From Rubrivivax sp. (lineage in GTDB: Bacteria; Pseudomonadota; Gammaproteobacteria; Burkholderiales; Burkholderiaceae_C), in assembly GCA_022842595.1 (NCBI GenBank), contig JALHPF010000013.1, positions 62,001 through 126,000 on the forward strand: a stretch of 64,000 bases of DNA, written 5' to 3'. How positions within the stretch are numbered: the stretch's first letter is position 1; the number at the start of each line of letters is the position of its first letter. The position numbers were made by a program, and so were the translations under genes. The notes under the pieces are model-generated. The model ran no database searches. It had not been told where the DNA came from and saw nothing but the letters and a program-made list of their open reading frames with translations. This document shows, in pieces, positions 47,727 to 62,360 of this stretch.

Positions 47727-48827
47727 TTGAAAAAGCTGCTGCTCATCGGCGCCGGCCACGCCCACGCCCAGGTGCTGGCCGCCTTCGCGCAGGCGCCCGT
47801 CCCTGGCGTGCAGATCACCGTGGTCTCGCCCAGCGCGCTGGCGCCCTATTCCGGCATGGTGCCGGGCTGGCTGGCCGGCACCTACGCGTTCGAGGACATC
47901 TGCATCGACTTTGCGGCGCTTGCCCGCGCAGCCGGCGCACGACTCGTCATCGACGAGGTGCAGGCCGTCGACGCCGCTGCGCGCACGGTGCATCTGGCCA
48001 GCGGTGCGGGGCTGGGCTGGGACCTGCTGTCGCTGAACGTCGGCTCGACGCTGCTGCCGCCACAAGGCCTGCCCGGGCAGGTGCTTTCGCTGCGGCCGCT
48101 GGGCCGGCTGCGTGCCGCTTGGGACGAACTGCTGGCCAGCCAGGCGCGAGGCGGCGCGCCCATCACCCGGGTGCTGGCCGTGGGCGGCGGCGCAGCCGGC
48201 GTCGAAGCCCTGCTGGCCGTGCTGGCGCGGCTGCGTGCGCTGCGGCCCGGCCTGGCGATCGCGGGTGAACTGGTGACACGCGGTGAACTGCTGCCGGCCC
48301 TGGCGCCCGGTGCCGTGCGGGCGGCACGCGCCGCCCTGCAGCGAGCCGGTGTCGAGATTCGCACCGGTACCGATTTCGACGCGCAGCGGGTGCCCGCTGG
48401 CAGCCTGCTGCTGTGGGCTACCGGCGCCCAGGCGCATGCTTGGCAGCGCGGCAGCGGCCTGGCCGTCAGTGAACGCGGCTTCTTCCAGGTGAACCGGCAG
48501 CTGCAGAGCCTGCACCACCCGGATGTGTTCGCGGTCGGCGACTGCGCCGAATGGTCGCCGCCCCTGCCCAAGGCCGGAGTGTTCGCGGTGCGCATGGGCC
48601 CGGTGCTGGCGACCAATCTGCGTGCGGCGCTGTCGGATGCGCCGCTGCGCGACTACACCCCGCAGCACGGATTCCTGGTACTGCTGGCCACGGCCGACGG
48701 GCATGCGCTGGCCTCGCGCGGGCGCTGGTCGCTGCACGGCCGGTGGCTGGGGCGCTGGGTCTGGCGCTGGAAGGACCACATCGACCGCAGCTTCCTCGCG
48801 CGATTCCAGGTGCCGCCTGGCGGATAG
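47727..48827 (+). CDS. FAD-dependent pyridine-nucleotide oxidoreductase (SelD-N-like)
   Basis: A 366-aa flavoprotein. FAD site LLLIGAGHAHAQVL, YSGMVPGWLAG, a second Rossmann motif VLAVGGGAAGVEALLA and FAVGDCAEW. It resembles the oxidoreductase domain found fused to selenide water dikinase in some bacteria, but no SelD domain follows. Start taken as TTG 47727; no ATG fits, and the frame stays open upstream inside the previous gene. It probably belongs to the same operon as the two sugar-transferase genes. Confidence 0.78.
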   Translation: MKKLLLIGAGHAHAQVLAAFAQAPVPGVQITVVSPSALAPYSGMVPGWLAGTYAFEDICIDFAALARAAGARLVIDEVQAVDAAARTVHLASGAGLGWDLLSLNVGSTLLPPQGLPGQVLSLRPLGRLRAAWDELLASQARGGAPITRVLAVGGGAAGVEALLAVLARLRALRPGLAIAGELVTRGELLPALAPGAVRAARAALQRAGVEIRTGTDFDAQRVPAGSLLLWATGAQAHAWQRGSGLAVSERGFFQVNRQLQSLHHPDVFAVGDCAEWSPPLPKAGVFAVRMGPVLATNLRAALSDAPLRDYTPQHGFLVLLATADGHALASRGRWSLHGRWLGRWVWRWKDHIDRSFLARFQVPPGG

Positions 48828-48866
48828 CCGGGTGGCGGCTACAGTCGCTGCGCACCCCCACGGCGC

Positions 48867-51800
48867 ATGCTGCACATCCACCTTTCCAACCGCCACGAAG
48901 TTCTCGCCGCCCAATGCCTGCGCCAGCTGCAGGCGCCCGCGCCAGGCGGGCTGGCGGGCGTCTTCGACGCGCGTGAAGTGGTGGTGCCCAGCCTGGCCCT
49001 GCGCCGCGCGCTGACGCTGGAGCTGGCGCGCAGCGAAGGCGTGTGCGCACACGTTCGCTTCGAGTTCCTGGCGCCCTGGCTCTGGTCGCGCCTGGCCGGG
49101 CCCGGGCCGCGGCAGTCGCCTTTTGCCGCGTCCGGGCTCACCTGGCGCGTGTTCCAGGCCTTCGCCGACCGGGCCTTCGTCGCCGCCCACCCGCGCCTGG
49201 CCGCCTACCTGGACCACGCCGACGCGCTGATGCACTTCGAACTGGCCGGCCGCTGCGCTGCCTTGCTGGAGCAATACACCACCTACCGCGCCGACGGTCT
49301 GCTCGCCTGGTCGAATGGACAGCCCTGGCCTGAGCACGAGGACGCCTCTGCCGAGGTGCTGACGGACGCCGGCTGGCAGGCCGCGCTGTGGCGGCGTGTC
49401 TCGCGCGAGATCGAACAAGCCGGTGGTGAGCCCGCCGACCCCTGCGCGCAGGCCCTGCTGCGCAGCTTGCCGCAACGCGCGGCCGCAGGTCCGATGGCCG
49501 CGGCGCTGGCACGGCCGGCCCACATCTTCGGTCTGCCCACCATCGCCCCGCTGCACCTGCAGTGGCTGCAGCAGCTGGCGCGCCATGCCGAGATCCACCT
49601 GTACGTGCTGAACCCCTGCCAGGAACACTGGTTCGACCTGGTCGACCCGCGCCGGCTGGCGCAGCTGCAGGCCCGTGGCCAGGCGCAGGGCTTCGAGGTC
49701 GGCAACCGGCTGCTCAGCACCTGGGGGCGGCAGACGCAGGCGAATCTGGACGCGCTGTTCACCGGCACCGGCGCCGACACCACCGACAGCGCCGTCTACC
49801 TGCCTGCGCGCGGCGGCATGCTGTTGGCGCAGCTGCAGAACAGCATCCTCGAGCTGCGTGAACCGGCACCCGCGAGCTTCACGCTGGCCGAAGGCGACCG
49901 CAGCGTCGAAGTGCATGTCTGCCATTCACTCACGCGCCAGCTCGAGGTGCTGCACAGCCATCTGCTGGGCCTGTTCGCCGACGCCGAAACACGCGGCGAG
50001 GCGCTCGCACCCGGCCGCGTGCTGGTGGCCGTGCCCGACCTGGACGCCGCCGCGCCGCTGATCGACGCCGTCTTCGGCACGGCGCCGCGCGAACGCCAGG
50101 TGTCCTATCTCGTCACCGGCCGCGCGCGCAGCCATGACGACGCCCCGGCGCAGGCGCTGCTGGGCCTGCTGGCGCTGGCCGGTTCACGCTGGGCCGCCAG
50201 CGAGGTCTTTGCCGTGCTGCAGCTGCCGCTGGTGGCGCGGCGCTTCGGCCTCGTCAGCGGCCAGGACGACGCCGCGCTGCAACAGGTGCGCAGCTGGCTG
50301 GCCGAGGCCAGCATCCGCTGGGGTGAAGACGGCGCGCACCGCGCCGCGCTGGGCCTGCCCGCCAGCCATACCCACACCTGGGCCGACGGCCTGGCGCGGC
50401 TGTTCCTGGGCTATGCGCTGCCGGCGGACCAGCCAGCCGACACCTCTGCCGCTGCCGCTGCCGAGCCCTGGGCCGGCCTGCTGCCTTGCGGCCGGCCGGA
50501 AGGCATGCAGGCGCAGGCACTGGGCGGGCTGTGGGCCTTCGTGCAGGCCCTGGGCGACCTGCGCACGCAGACCCGCGAGCCGCTGGCGCCCGCCGCCTGG
50601 GGCCCGCTGCTGCTGCAACAGCTGCCGCGCTTTGTGCAGGCGGCGCCGGGCGACAGCGGCGATGCCAGTGCCAGCGTCGACACGCTGCTGGCGCTGCAGG
50701 CGGCCATCGCCGAACTCTCGGCAGGCTGGCAGGCCCATGCGCTGACGACCCCGCTGCCGCTGGCCGTGGTGCGCGCAGCGCTGGCCCAGCAACTCGACGC
50801 CAGCGCTCCGGGCGGCGTGCCGGGGGGCGCCGTCACCTTCGCCTCGATGGCCTCGCTGCGCGGCCTGCCCTATGACGTGGTGTGCGTGCTCGGCCTCGAC
50901 GACGGCGCATGGCCCAGCGCCGCAAGGCCGCTGGACTTCGACCTGATGGCCGCACGCCCGCGCCACGGCGACCGCCAGCGCCGCAGCGAGGACCGCAACG
51001 TCTTCCTCGACCTGCTGCTGGCCGCACGCAGCAGCCTGTTCCTGGCCTGCACCGGCCGCAGCCTGCGCGACAACAGCGACCTCACGCCGTCGGTGCTGGT
51101 GACTGAACTGCTGGACGTGCTGACCGTGGCCACCGTAGCCACGCCCGCGGATGCCACCGACCCGGCCGCCCGGGCTCGCGCCCGTGCCCGGCTGGTGGTG
51201 GAACACCCGTTGCAGCCCTTCGCGCTGGCCGCTTTCGATGCCGACCCGGGCGCCGACATCCGCCTGCGCAGCCGCGACGCCGACCTGGCCCAGGCGCTGC
51301 AGGCCAGCCTGAGGCCGAGCCCCACGCCTGCGCCAGCCATCGGCAGTGCCGCCATCGATGGCGCTGCCCTCGATGCCCTGGACGAGGCCACCGACGAAGG
51401 GGATGAAACCGCGTCCGAACCCCAGCCGCCGTTCTTCACCAAGCTTCTGCCCGGCCCCAGCGACACCGAACGCCAAGTGGCTTGGCCGCAGCTGGCCGCC
51501 TTCTTCCGCCATCCCAGCCGCCAGCTGCTGCGCCAGCGCCTGGGCATCCGCCTGGCCGATGCCCAGGACGAACTGGCCGACGACGAACCCTTCGTGCCCG
51601 ACCCGCAAACCCGCCGCGCACTGGCCACCCAGCTGCTGCCGGCCTTGCTGAACGGCGCCAGCCCGGCGCAGGCCATGGCCATCGCCCAGGCCGGCACGGC
51701 CTGGCCCGAAGGTGAACTGGGCGCCGCCGCGCTGGCGGCCGAACTGCAGGCCCTGCAGCGCTTCGCCGACCGCGTGCGCGCCGCCACCCAGGCCGCGCTG

Positions 51801-52353
51801 TGCCCGCCCCTGCTGGCCACGCTGCAGGTGGCCATCGACGGCCAGCCCTGGACGCTGGGCGGCGCCCTGGCCGACGTGCGCGCTGGCGGCCTGGTGCGCT
51901 GGCGCCATGCCCGCGCCAGCGGCGCCGACCTGCTGGACGCCTGGCTGAACCACCTGCTGCTGTGCCTGGGCCTGCAGCAGTCGCAGCGCGGCGACTGCGA
52001 GAGCATCACCACCTGGCTCGCGGCCGACCGCGACTGGGTCTTCGAACCCGTGGCCGACCCGGCCGCCGAGCTGCAGGTGCTGCTGCAGCTGTATGCCCAG
52101 GGCCAGCAGTGGCCGCTGCACTTCTACCCGCGCACCTCCTGGGCCTGGGTCGACAAACCGGGCACGGCCGCGGCCTTCGGCGCCTGGCACCCCAGCCGCT
52201 TCAAGCCCTATGCCGAAGGCGCCGACGCCCACCACCAGCTGGCGCTGCGCGGTGTCGCCGACCCGCTGGACGCCGCCTTCGAGGCCCAGGCCGAAGCCGT
52301 GTTCGGCCCGCTGCGCCGCCACTTGCGCGGCGTCGTTGTCGAAGAGGACGCCG

Positions 52354-52367
<14 letters not shown>
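48867..52367 (+). CDS. recC: RecBCD subunit RecC
   Basis: A 1166-aa Chi-recognition subunit of the RecBCD helicase-nuclease. MLHIHLSNRHEVLAAQCLRQ at the start, WLWSRLAGPG, EIHLYVLNPCQEHW, VTFASMASLRGLPYDVVCVL and GLDDGAWPSA fit RecC. As usual it is a helicase fold without working ATPase motifs. ATG 48867; its end overlaps recB by 14 bp. Confidence 0.95.
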
Positions 52368-56090
<3,723 letters not shown>

Positions 56091-56094
<4 letters not shown>

Positions 56095-57992
56095 ACGACT
56101 TCGATCCCGCGCAGTCTCTGGCCGATGGTTTTGCGGCACAGATCGAAGCCTGGTCGCGCCAGCTCGGCGCACCGGCTGCCGCCTGCCAGGCGGCGCGCCA
56201 CGCCGCGCAGGCGCTGAGCCTGGCCACCAGCCAGGGGCATGTGTGCTGGCCGCTGGCCGAGATAACCGCGGCCCATGCCGGCCTGCTGCCAGACGCGACT
56301 GCCTGGGGGCAGATGCTGCTGGCCTCGAAAGTGGTGGGCACGGCCGCCTTGCCAGGCCGCTGCCCGCTGGTGCTGGACAGCGACGGCCGCCTCTACCTGC
56401 ACCGCGACTTCGACCACGAACGGGCGCTGGCGCGGCGGCTGCTGCAGGCCGCGCGAGCCGAGGTGCAAGGTGAGGCGCGAAGCGATGCGCCCGCAGCCTG
56501 GGGCCCCGCAGTGCCGGCCCTGCTGCAGCAGGTGTTTCCGGCCTCGGGTGACGGCCAGGCCAACTGGCAGCAGCTGGCCGCGGCGCTGGCCTTGCGCCAG
56601 CGCCTGCTCGTCATCAGCGGCGGGCCGGGCACCGGCAAGACGACCACCGTCGTGCAACTGCTGGCGCTGCTGCTGGCCGGCCAGCCCGGCTGCCGCATCG
56701 CGCTGGCCGCGCCCACCGGCAAGGCTGCGGCACGCATGGCCGAGGCGCTGCAGGCGCGCGCGGCCGGCCTGCCCGCCGCCATGCGCCTGGGCCTGCCCAC
56801 GCAAGCCAGCACCGTGCACCGGCTGCTGGGGCCTACGGCCACGCCGGGCCTGTTCCGTCACCACGCCGGCCAGCCACTGGCCATCGACGCGCTGGTCGTC
56901 GACGAAGCCTCGATGCTGGACCTGGCCCTGGCGCGCCGGCTGTTGGACGCGGTGCCGGCGCACGCGCGCATCGTGCTGCTGGGCGACAAGGACCAGCTCG
57001 CTGCCGTCGAGTCGGGCGCCGTGTTCTCCGACCTCAGCGCGAACCCGGCGCTTTCCGCAGCGGCACGCCACGACCTGGCCATGATGTGCGGCGTGGCGGT
57101 GGCGGCCATCGAGCCACCCCCTGCACCTGCAGGCGACGCGGTGGCCCTGCCCGACAGCGTGGTCTGGCTGACGCAGAACCACCGCTTCGCCGCCGACTCG
57201 CCCATCGGCCTGCTGGCGCAAGCGGTGCAGGCCGGGCAGCCGGCCAGCACGCTGGCGCTGCTGCGCGACAGCAGCAGCGATGCGTTGCGCTGGTCGACGC
57301 CCGGCGCCGGCAGCCTGGCACGGGCCGAGGCCGGCTATGCCCCCTATATCGACAGCCTGCTGCAGCACCCCGGCGACCCGGCAGCCGCACACGCGGCGTT
57401 CAGCGGCTTCAGGCTGCTGTGCGCCGTGCGCAGCGGCCCGAACGGCGTGGACGCCGCCAACCAGCGCCTGGCACGCCACGCCCGCGAACGCCTGGCCGTG
57501 CTGCAACCGCCGGGCAGCGACCCCGCGTCACCCGGCTTTGCGGGTCGCCCGGTGATGGTGCTGCGCAACGACGAGACGCTGGGCCTGTTCAACGGCGACA
57601 TCGGCATCACGCTGCCGGCTGACGAGGGCGATGAGCTGCTGGTCTGGTTCGCCGACGCGGACACCGCCAGCGGCTACCGCGCGATCGCCGCGGCCCGCCT
57701 GCCCGCCCACGAAACCGCCTTCGCGATGACCGTGCACAAGGCCCAGGGCTCGGAATTCGACACCGTGATGGTGCTGCTGCCACCCCAGCCCAGCCGCGTG
57801 CTGACGCGCGAGTTGCTGTACACCGCCATCACCCGCGCGCGTCGTTCGGTGTGGCTGGCGGCCAGCGCAGAGCGTGTGGCCGAGGCCGTGGCCACGCCGA
57901 CGCAGCGGTACTCGGGGCTGCGGGCGCGGCTGCGGGAAGCGTCCGGGGACAACGGCCGGGAGGCGCACACCCTGGGATCGTCCCTAGGCTAG
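56091..57992 (+). CDS. recD: RecBCD 5'-3' helicase subunit RecD
   Basis: A 633-aa SF1B helicase. Walker A GPGTGKTT at 178-185, Walker B ALVVDEASMLDLALA, LLGDKDQLAAVESGAVFSDL and the C-terminal FAMTVHKAQGSEFDTVMVLL with TAITRAR. The order recC-recB-recD with overlaps is a tight operon. The last codons run into a hairpin. Confidence 0.95.
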
Positions 57993-58005
57993 GACCGATC
58001 CCAGG
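57971..58005 (+). terminator. Hairpin at the recD stop codon
   Basis: CCTGGGATCG (57971-57980) and CGATCCCAGG (57996-58005) form a 10-bp stem around the recD stop, with extra TCC/GGA pairing inside. No T-tract follows, so it may be an attenuator or stability element rather than a full terminator. Confidence 0.4.
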
Positions 58006-58076
58006 CTGACGCCGAACCTGCGCTGACTGAACATCCCGCCGATGAGTCGCAAGCAGCGACCGGCAGGGAGCAGCGC

Positions 58077-60920
58077 ATGGCCATCCACCTCGAGCAGTCG
58101 TCGTCCGGGTACGGGGCGTTCCACACTGCACCGGTAGAGCTGCCGGAATTCGAGTTTCCTTCAGCAGTACCCGAGCCTGTGCCTGGGCCTGAGCCGGAAA
58201 CCACGCCTGAGCCTACACCCATCGCCTGGGTGCAGAACCTGCCGGCCACCGACTTCGGGCCGGCGCCCCCGGATCACGGCACGCCGCCTGGCCTGAACGC
58301 GTTGAACGAGCTTGCGCAGCCGGCGATCGTCGAGCTCATCGTGGTGAATGCCGCGCCTGCCGCCGCAACAGCCGCTGCGCCTGCTGCTGCCCCCACCGCC
58401 ACGCCGGCGGAAATCGCCACCCTCGAACTCTTCCTGGCTGACCCGCTGAACCGCGAACTTGTGCGGGTGCATGGCGGGGCACTGTCGGTGCTGGACAACG
58501 GCGAAGTCACCCAGGGCCAGGTGGCGCGCTACGGCGCTGACCTGACGGCACGCTTGTCGCAGCTCGCCCAGGCCAACACCGCCGTGCGCAAGCTGTACCT
58601 GGAAGCGATGGACGAGGCCGCCCGCAGCCTGGGCCCCGGCGCGCCCGGAGCGGTGTTCGTCCCTGGCGGCTTCAGCGGTGGCGACGGCGACTTCGTGGCC
58701 GACGGCTGGCGCTTCGACCCCGTGGCCTTCACCCAGGCCTACGCCGAGGGCGGTACTCAGCAAGCTGCCCCGCTGGCCCAGCGCGCCTTCGCCGGCCTGT
58801 ACGGGTCTGACGCCCTCGTGGCCTGGGAACGGCGCCAGGGCGGCAGAGACAACCCTGTGATCAGCGGCTACACGCTGGCCGGCAGCTTCGAGCTTTCCGT
58901 GCCCACGCTGACCGCCCTGGACGGCCATCCGAACCGCGAACGCATTGGCTGGACAAACGCCAGCCTGAACCCCGACAGCCACGAGCTGCGCCCCCTGTCG
59001 ATGCACGCCCCGCCTGAGTTGCACCACCCGCAGGCCGTGTGGTTCGACGCCACGCTGGGCTGGGTGACCCCGGGCGACAACGTCGTCGTCAGGGCCGACT
59101 TCGTCGACAAGGCGATCCCCGTCGTCGTGGCCATCGCAGCGGCCTGGGCGGTGGGGCCGTATGCCGCGCAAATGGGTGCCAGCGCTGGCGCCACAGGCGG
59201 CAGCTTCGTGGCCGGCGCCGTCAAGGCGGGGGTCATTGCGGCCGCCAGCAGCACGGCCATGCAGATCGCGGGCACGGGCAGCCTGGACTTCGGGCAACTG
59301 GTGAAGACCACCCTCAGCGGCGCGCTGACCGGCGGGCTCGTGCAGGGCCTGGGCATCGCCCAGAACCTGGGCAGTGCGAGCTTCAGCACCCGCGTGATGG
59401 CCATGACGGCCCAGCCCACCGTGCAGGGCGCGATCCAGGAAGTGATGGGCGGGCGCTTCCGCGACGGCTTTACCAGCGGCATGGCCAGCGGCTTGGCCGC
59501 AGAAATCACCCAGGCGCTGGGCGAGGGCCTGGGCCAGGCGGGCCTCAGCCCCATGCAGCAAGGCGTGGCCACGATGCTGACCCGGGCCACCGGCAGCGCC
59601 ATCCGAGCGCTGGCCAGTTCCGACGACGCCCAGCAGAGCTTCGCGCTGGACTTCCTGGGCTCCCTGGTCGGCAGCGGGCTGGACGAAGCACAGACCTGGA
59701 CCGGGACGCGGGACCAGTCAGCGGCAGAGACGGTGCGGCTCGCGCGCAGTGGAACGCCCAAGGCCGCCAACCCAACTTCTGCATCGAACTTTGCACTTCT
59801 GCCCGGTCTCGCAGAAGCGGGCACAAGTGCCACTGGGTTGCGCCTGTCGCCAGCCGCAGCAGCCGAGTTCCAAACCGCACTGCAAGACGGGATCGACCGC
59901 GCCGCCGCAGACCCGAATTTCGATCCCTCAACCTACACACCGCAGCGGTTGGCGCAACTGCTGGCCCAGGCGGGCGACCAATCGAGCTATTCAGGTTCGA
60001 CGGGGTTGGCAGAAGGCGAACCGGATCTTCTCGCCGGGCCCGGCGGCCCGCGCCCGATGGGTTCGAGTACTACGGGCCCGGGCCTGCAGTTCAACATCAA
60101 CCAACGCGTAAATACCGTCTTCGAGGCCCTGGGCAACGCGCCCGTCGGTGATGCCTTCGGCGTCATCCCAGAGGCCTACCGCGACATCAAGCTGTTGGGG
60201 CCCCTGATGCAGGACAGTCGGCTGCGTGGGGAAATCGAACGCATGCGCACGACTCTGGGGCAAAGCGGGTTCGACGTCACGCCAGAGAAGCTGGGCGCCG
60301 TTCCAGGCATCGATGCCAGCGGACGTATCAGCTACGACCCGGTCGATCTTGCGGACCGGTATGCCAACGCCATTCGTCTGCTGGAGCTGAAGCGGCAAGG
60401 TGTCGTCGAGCTGGATATGACGAACTTCAGGGTCACTTCGGTGGGCACGTCACGTATCGCACCAGAGGTGCTGGTGCGCAATGTCGAGGAACGGTACCAG
60501 GCAGCGTTTGCAATGGGCATCGATGAGGCAGAACAAACCTTGGCGGCCGGTGAGCGGCTGCGGTACCCGATGGACATGCCGCAGCAGTTGCAGGTGGGAC
60601 TGTTTGCCGACAACGCTGCCAAGAACGTGGTGAGAGACTACCTCCGAAACATGGGAGTACCGGAAGGCCCAGGTCAAATCGTGGCATTGAACCGCTGGGC
60701 CTACGACCAGCAAGGCAGCGGCCTCTACGTTCGGCCAGACGTTCTATTCGACTTCGGTCCCAACCATCGGCACTGGATCGACGGGAAGTCCTCATTCGTC
60801 AACAGCGGAGTCTTGCCCCAGCAGTTGAGCAGCTTCTTCGAATACATTGGCAGCCAAACTGGAACAGTGGCGACACGTGACGGTAACTTTCGTGTTCGTG
60901 CTCCGCGGGGGAGGCCTTGA
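58077..60920 (+). CDS. Polymorphic toxin with predicted PD-(D/E)xK-type C-terminal domain
   Basis: A 947-aa modular protein. It has an N-terminal region with Pro-rich runs, a Gly/Ala-rich hydrophobic part (about residues 343-483) like the pretoxin region of CdiA/hemagglutinin-type proteins, a linker, and a variable C-terminus of about 110 residues. The tip has RPDVLFDF with Asp888 and IDGKSS with Asp902 and Lys904, a D...DxK arrangement that suggests a restriction-endonuclease-fold nuclease. No signal peptide or Rhs repeats are seen, so the export route is unclear. GGGAG precedes the ATG. The next gene overlaps its stop, as immunity genes do. The nuclease call is inference. Confidence 0.75.
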   Translation: MAIHLEQSSSGYGAFHTAPVELPEFEFPSAVPEPVPGPEPETTPEPTPIAWVQNLPATDFGPAPPDHGTPPGLNALNELAQPAIVELIVVNAAPAAATAAAPAAAPTATPAEIATLELFLADPLNRELVRVHGGALSVLDNGEVTQGQVARYGADLTARLSQLAQANTAVRKLYLEAMDEAARSLGPGAPGAVFVPGGFSGGDGDFVADGWRFDPVAFTQAYAEGGTQQAAPLAQRAFAGLYGSDALVAWERRQGGRDNPVISGYTLAGSFELSVPTLTALDGHPNRERIGWTNASLNPDSHELRPLSMHAPPELHHPQAVWFDATLGWVTPGDNVVVRADFVDKAIPVVVAIAAAWAVGPYAAQMGASAGATGGSFVAGAVKAGVIAAASSTAMQIAGTGSLDFGQLVKTTLSGALTGGLVQGLGIAQNLGSASFSTRVMAMTAQPTVQGAIQEVMGGRFRDGFTSGMASGLAAEITQALGEGLGQAGLSPMQQGVATMLTRATGSAIRALASSDDAQQSFALDFLGSLVGSGLDEAQTWTGTRDQSAAETVRLARSGTPKAANPTSASNFALLPGLAEAGTSATGLRLSPAAAAEFQTALQDGIDRAAADPNFDPSTYTPQRLAQLLAQAGDQSSYSGSTGLAEGEPDLLAGPGGPRPMGSSTTGPGLQFNINQRVNTVFEALGNAPVGDAFGVIPEAYRDIKLLGPLMQDSRLRGEIERMRTTLGQSGFDVTPEKLGAVPGIDASGRISYDPVDLADRYANAIRLLELKRQGVVELDMTNFRVTSVGTSRIAPEVLVRNVEERYQAAFAMGIDEAEQTLAAGERLRYPMDMPQQLQVGLFADNAAKNVVRDYLRNMGVPEGPGQIVALNRWAYDQQGSGLYVRPDVLFDFGPNHRHWIDGKSSFVNSGVLPQQLSSFFEYIGSQTGTVATRDGNFRVRAPRGRP

Positions 60921-61258
60921 TGGGCAAGAGAGAAATTCAAGACTTGGAGAACGGCCTGGCTTCTTTGTCAGTGGTGCTTCCAAAGGACGACGGCAGCGAC
61001 CCCTTGCATTTTTTCGGAGAGGGCTATCCGGGTCTGCAGTGGCGCTACGAGCAAGCCCGGCTCGACGTCGCCAAGCTCGGCCTGACCGAGTTGGTCGAGA
61101 ACACCATCCGGGACTGCATGACGCTGGTGCAGCAAGGCCAACGCAAACAAGCCAAGGATCTGCTGCTTTCAACTTCCAGCACCCTGAGCGAGAAATCCGG
61201 CACCTGGAGCGAGATGCGTCGGATGTATACCGCAAGCAACGACCCATCCGTTCGCTGA
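60920..61258 (+). CDS. Probable immunity protein
   Basis: A 112-aa protein starting at ATG 60920 within the toxin stop (TGATG), so the two are made together. The sequence is mostly helical and acidic to neutral (IQDLENGLASLSVVL, YEQARLDVAKLGLTELVENT) and carries no known domain. Its size and position directly after a toxin tip are the evidence. It is expected to bind and block the D888/D902/K904 site. About 240 bp after it (61259-61498) hold nothing I can assign. Confidence 0.65.
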   Translation: MGKREIQDLENGLASLSVVLPKDDGSDPLHFFGEGYPGLQWRYEQARLDVAKLGLTELVENTIRDCMTLVQQGQRKQAKDLLLSTSSTLSEKSGTWSEMRRMYTASNDPSVR

Positions 61259-61498
61259 CTACCAGCGCCCACGCAGTGCAGCCGCCCAAGCTCCTCTTCT
61301 GGCAACCCAGGCCTTCGCAACAGCTGTCTTCGACGCGCACCAGCAAGTGTTGAGAGGCTTGCCAGTGAACCATGATCCACGTAGCGATCAGGTTGCAAAG
61401 CGCTGACCGGGGTACAGATCCTGGCTGGCCTGAACGAAGCTGAGCCCGTGCAACAGCAGCCCGCTTTGGCGGACATGTAACGCCCGGAAGAGTTGCCG

Positions 61499-61964
61499 GC
61501 CTGGGAGCAGCGCGAGGGCGGCGGTAAATCTGGCCAGCACTCTCGACAAGGCAATCCCCGTCGTCGTGACCATCGCAGCGGCCTGAGCGGTGGGGCCGTC
61601 TGCGGCACAGCAGGGCGCCAGCGCCGGTGCCGCCACAGGCGGCAGCTTCGTGGTCGGCGCCGTCAAGGCGGGGGGCATTGCGGCCGCCAGCAGCACGGCC
61701 ATGCAGATCGCGGGCACGGGCAGCCTGGACTTCGGGCAACTGGTGAAGACCACCCTCAGCGGCGCGCTGACCGGCGGGCTCGTGCAGGGCCTGGGCATCG
61801 CCCAGAACCTGGGCAGTGCGAGCGTCAGCACCCGCGTGATGGCCATGACGGCCCAGGCCACCGTGCAGGGCGCGAACCAGGAAGTGATGGGCGGGCGCTT
61901 CCGCGACGGTTTCACCAGCGGCATGGCCAGCGGTTTGGCCGCAGAGATCACGCAGGCGCTCGGC
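61499..61964 (+). pseudogene. Orphan fragment of the toxin's central region
   Basis: 61541-61964 repeats 59102-59523 of the toxin gene with few changes, including DFGQLVKTTLSGALTGGLVQ then GLGIAQ. Just before, about 25 bp at 61499-61524 match 58822-58847, so an internal segment has been deleted. TGG has become TGA (GCGGCCTGAGCG), breaking the frame. There is no start or N-terminus. This is a displaced, decayed cassette of a related toxin gene. Confidence 0.85.
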
Positions 61965-62314
61965 AAGATGGCCGCACAGAGCAGCTGCACTGGTTCCACT
62001 GCACGACCTTGATCGACGCCATGGATGTGAGTCGTAGCGTGCTGAAACGCTTCCCGGACGGCAAGGTCAGTGGCGTCATACGCCTGTGGGTCCACGCCGA
62101 CAAGCTGCGCGACGCCATGCTCTTCAACATCCCGGAGAGCAGGTCTCTCCTTCTGTGCACTGACACCTTCAAGCAGCACATCGAAGCCCTGGGCCTCACC
62201 GGCCTGAAGTTCACGCTGAAGTGGAGCGACGAGCCCGCCGGCATGAAGCAGATCAGCGACTGGGAGCAGCGCGCCCTGGTCGACATGCCGCCGTTTCCGC
62301 TGCCGATTCCCTGA
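61965..62314 (+). pseudogene. Immunity-gene fragment (Imm11/Imm43-like)
   Basis: Directly at the break of toxin similarity the frame changes and reads TEQLHWFHCTTLIDAMDVSR, then SVLKRFPDGKV, AMLFNIPESRSLLLCTD and FKQHIEALGLTGLKF to a stop at 62314. That layout recalls the C-terminal part of DUF1629-type immunity proteins, which end in a similar GL.G..F motif. The start is missing, unless ATG 62021 is used. It would have protected against a toxin tip no longer present. Family match is from memory of the pattern. Confidence 0.5.
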
Positions 62315-62360
62315 GGGCTTTCGGACCTGGCTTCTGCCGCCAGACCCCGCCTACCCGCGC

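Noticed and set aside
61259..61498. Possible gene after the immunity gene
   Set aside because: Stops in all frames and no similarity I recognise; treated as noncoding debris.
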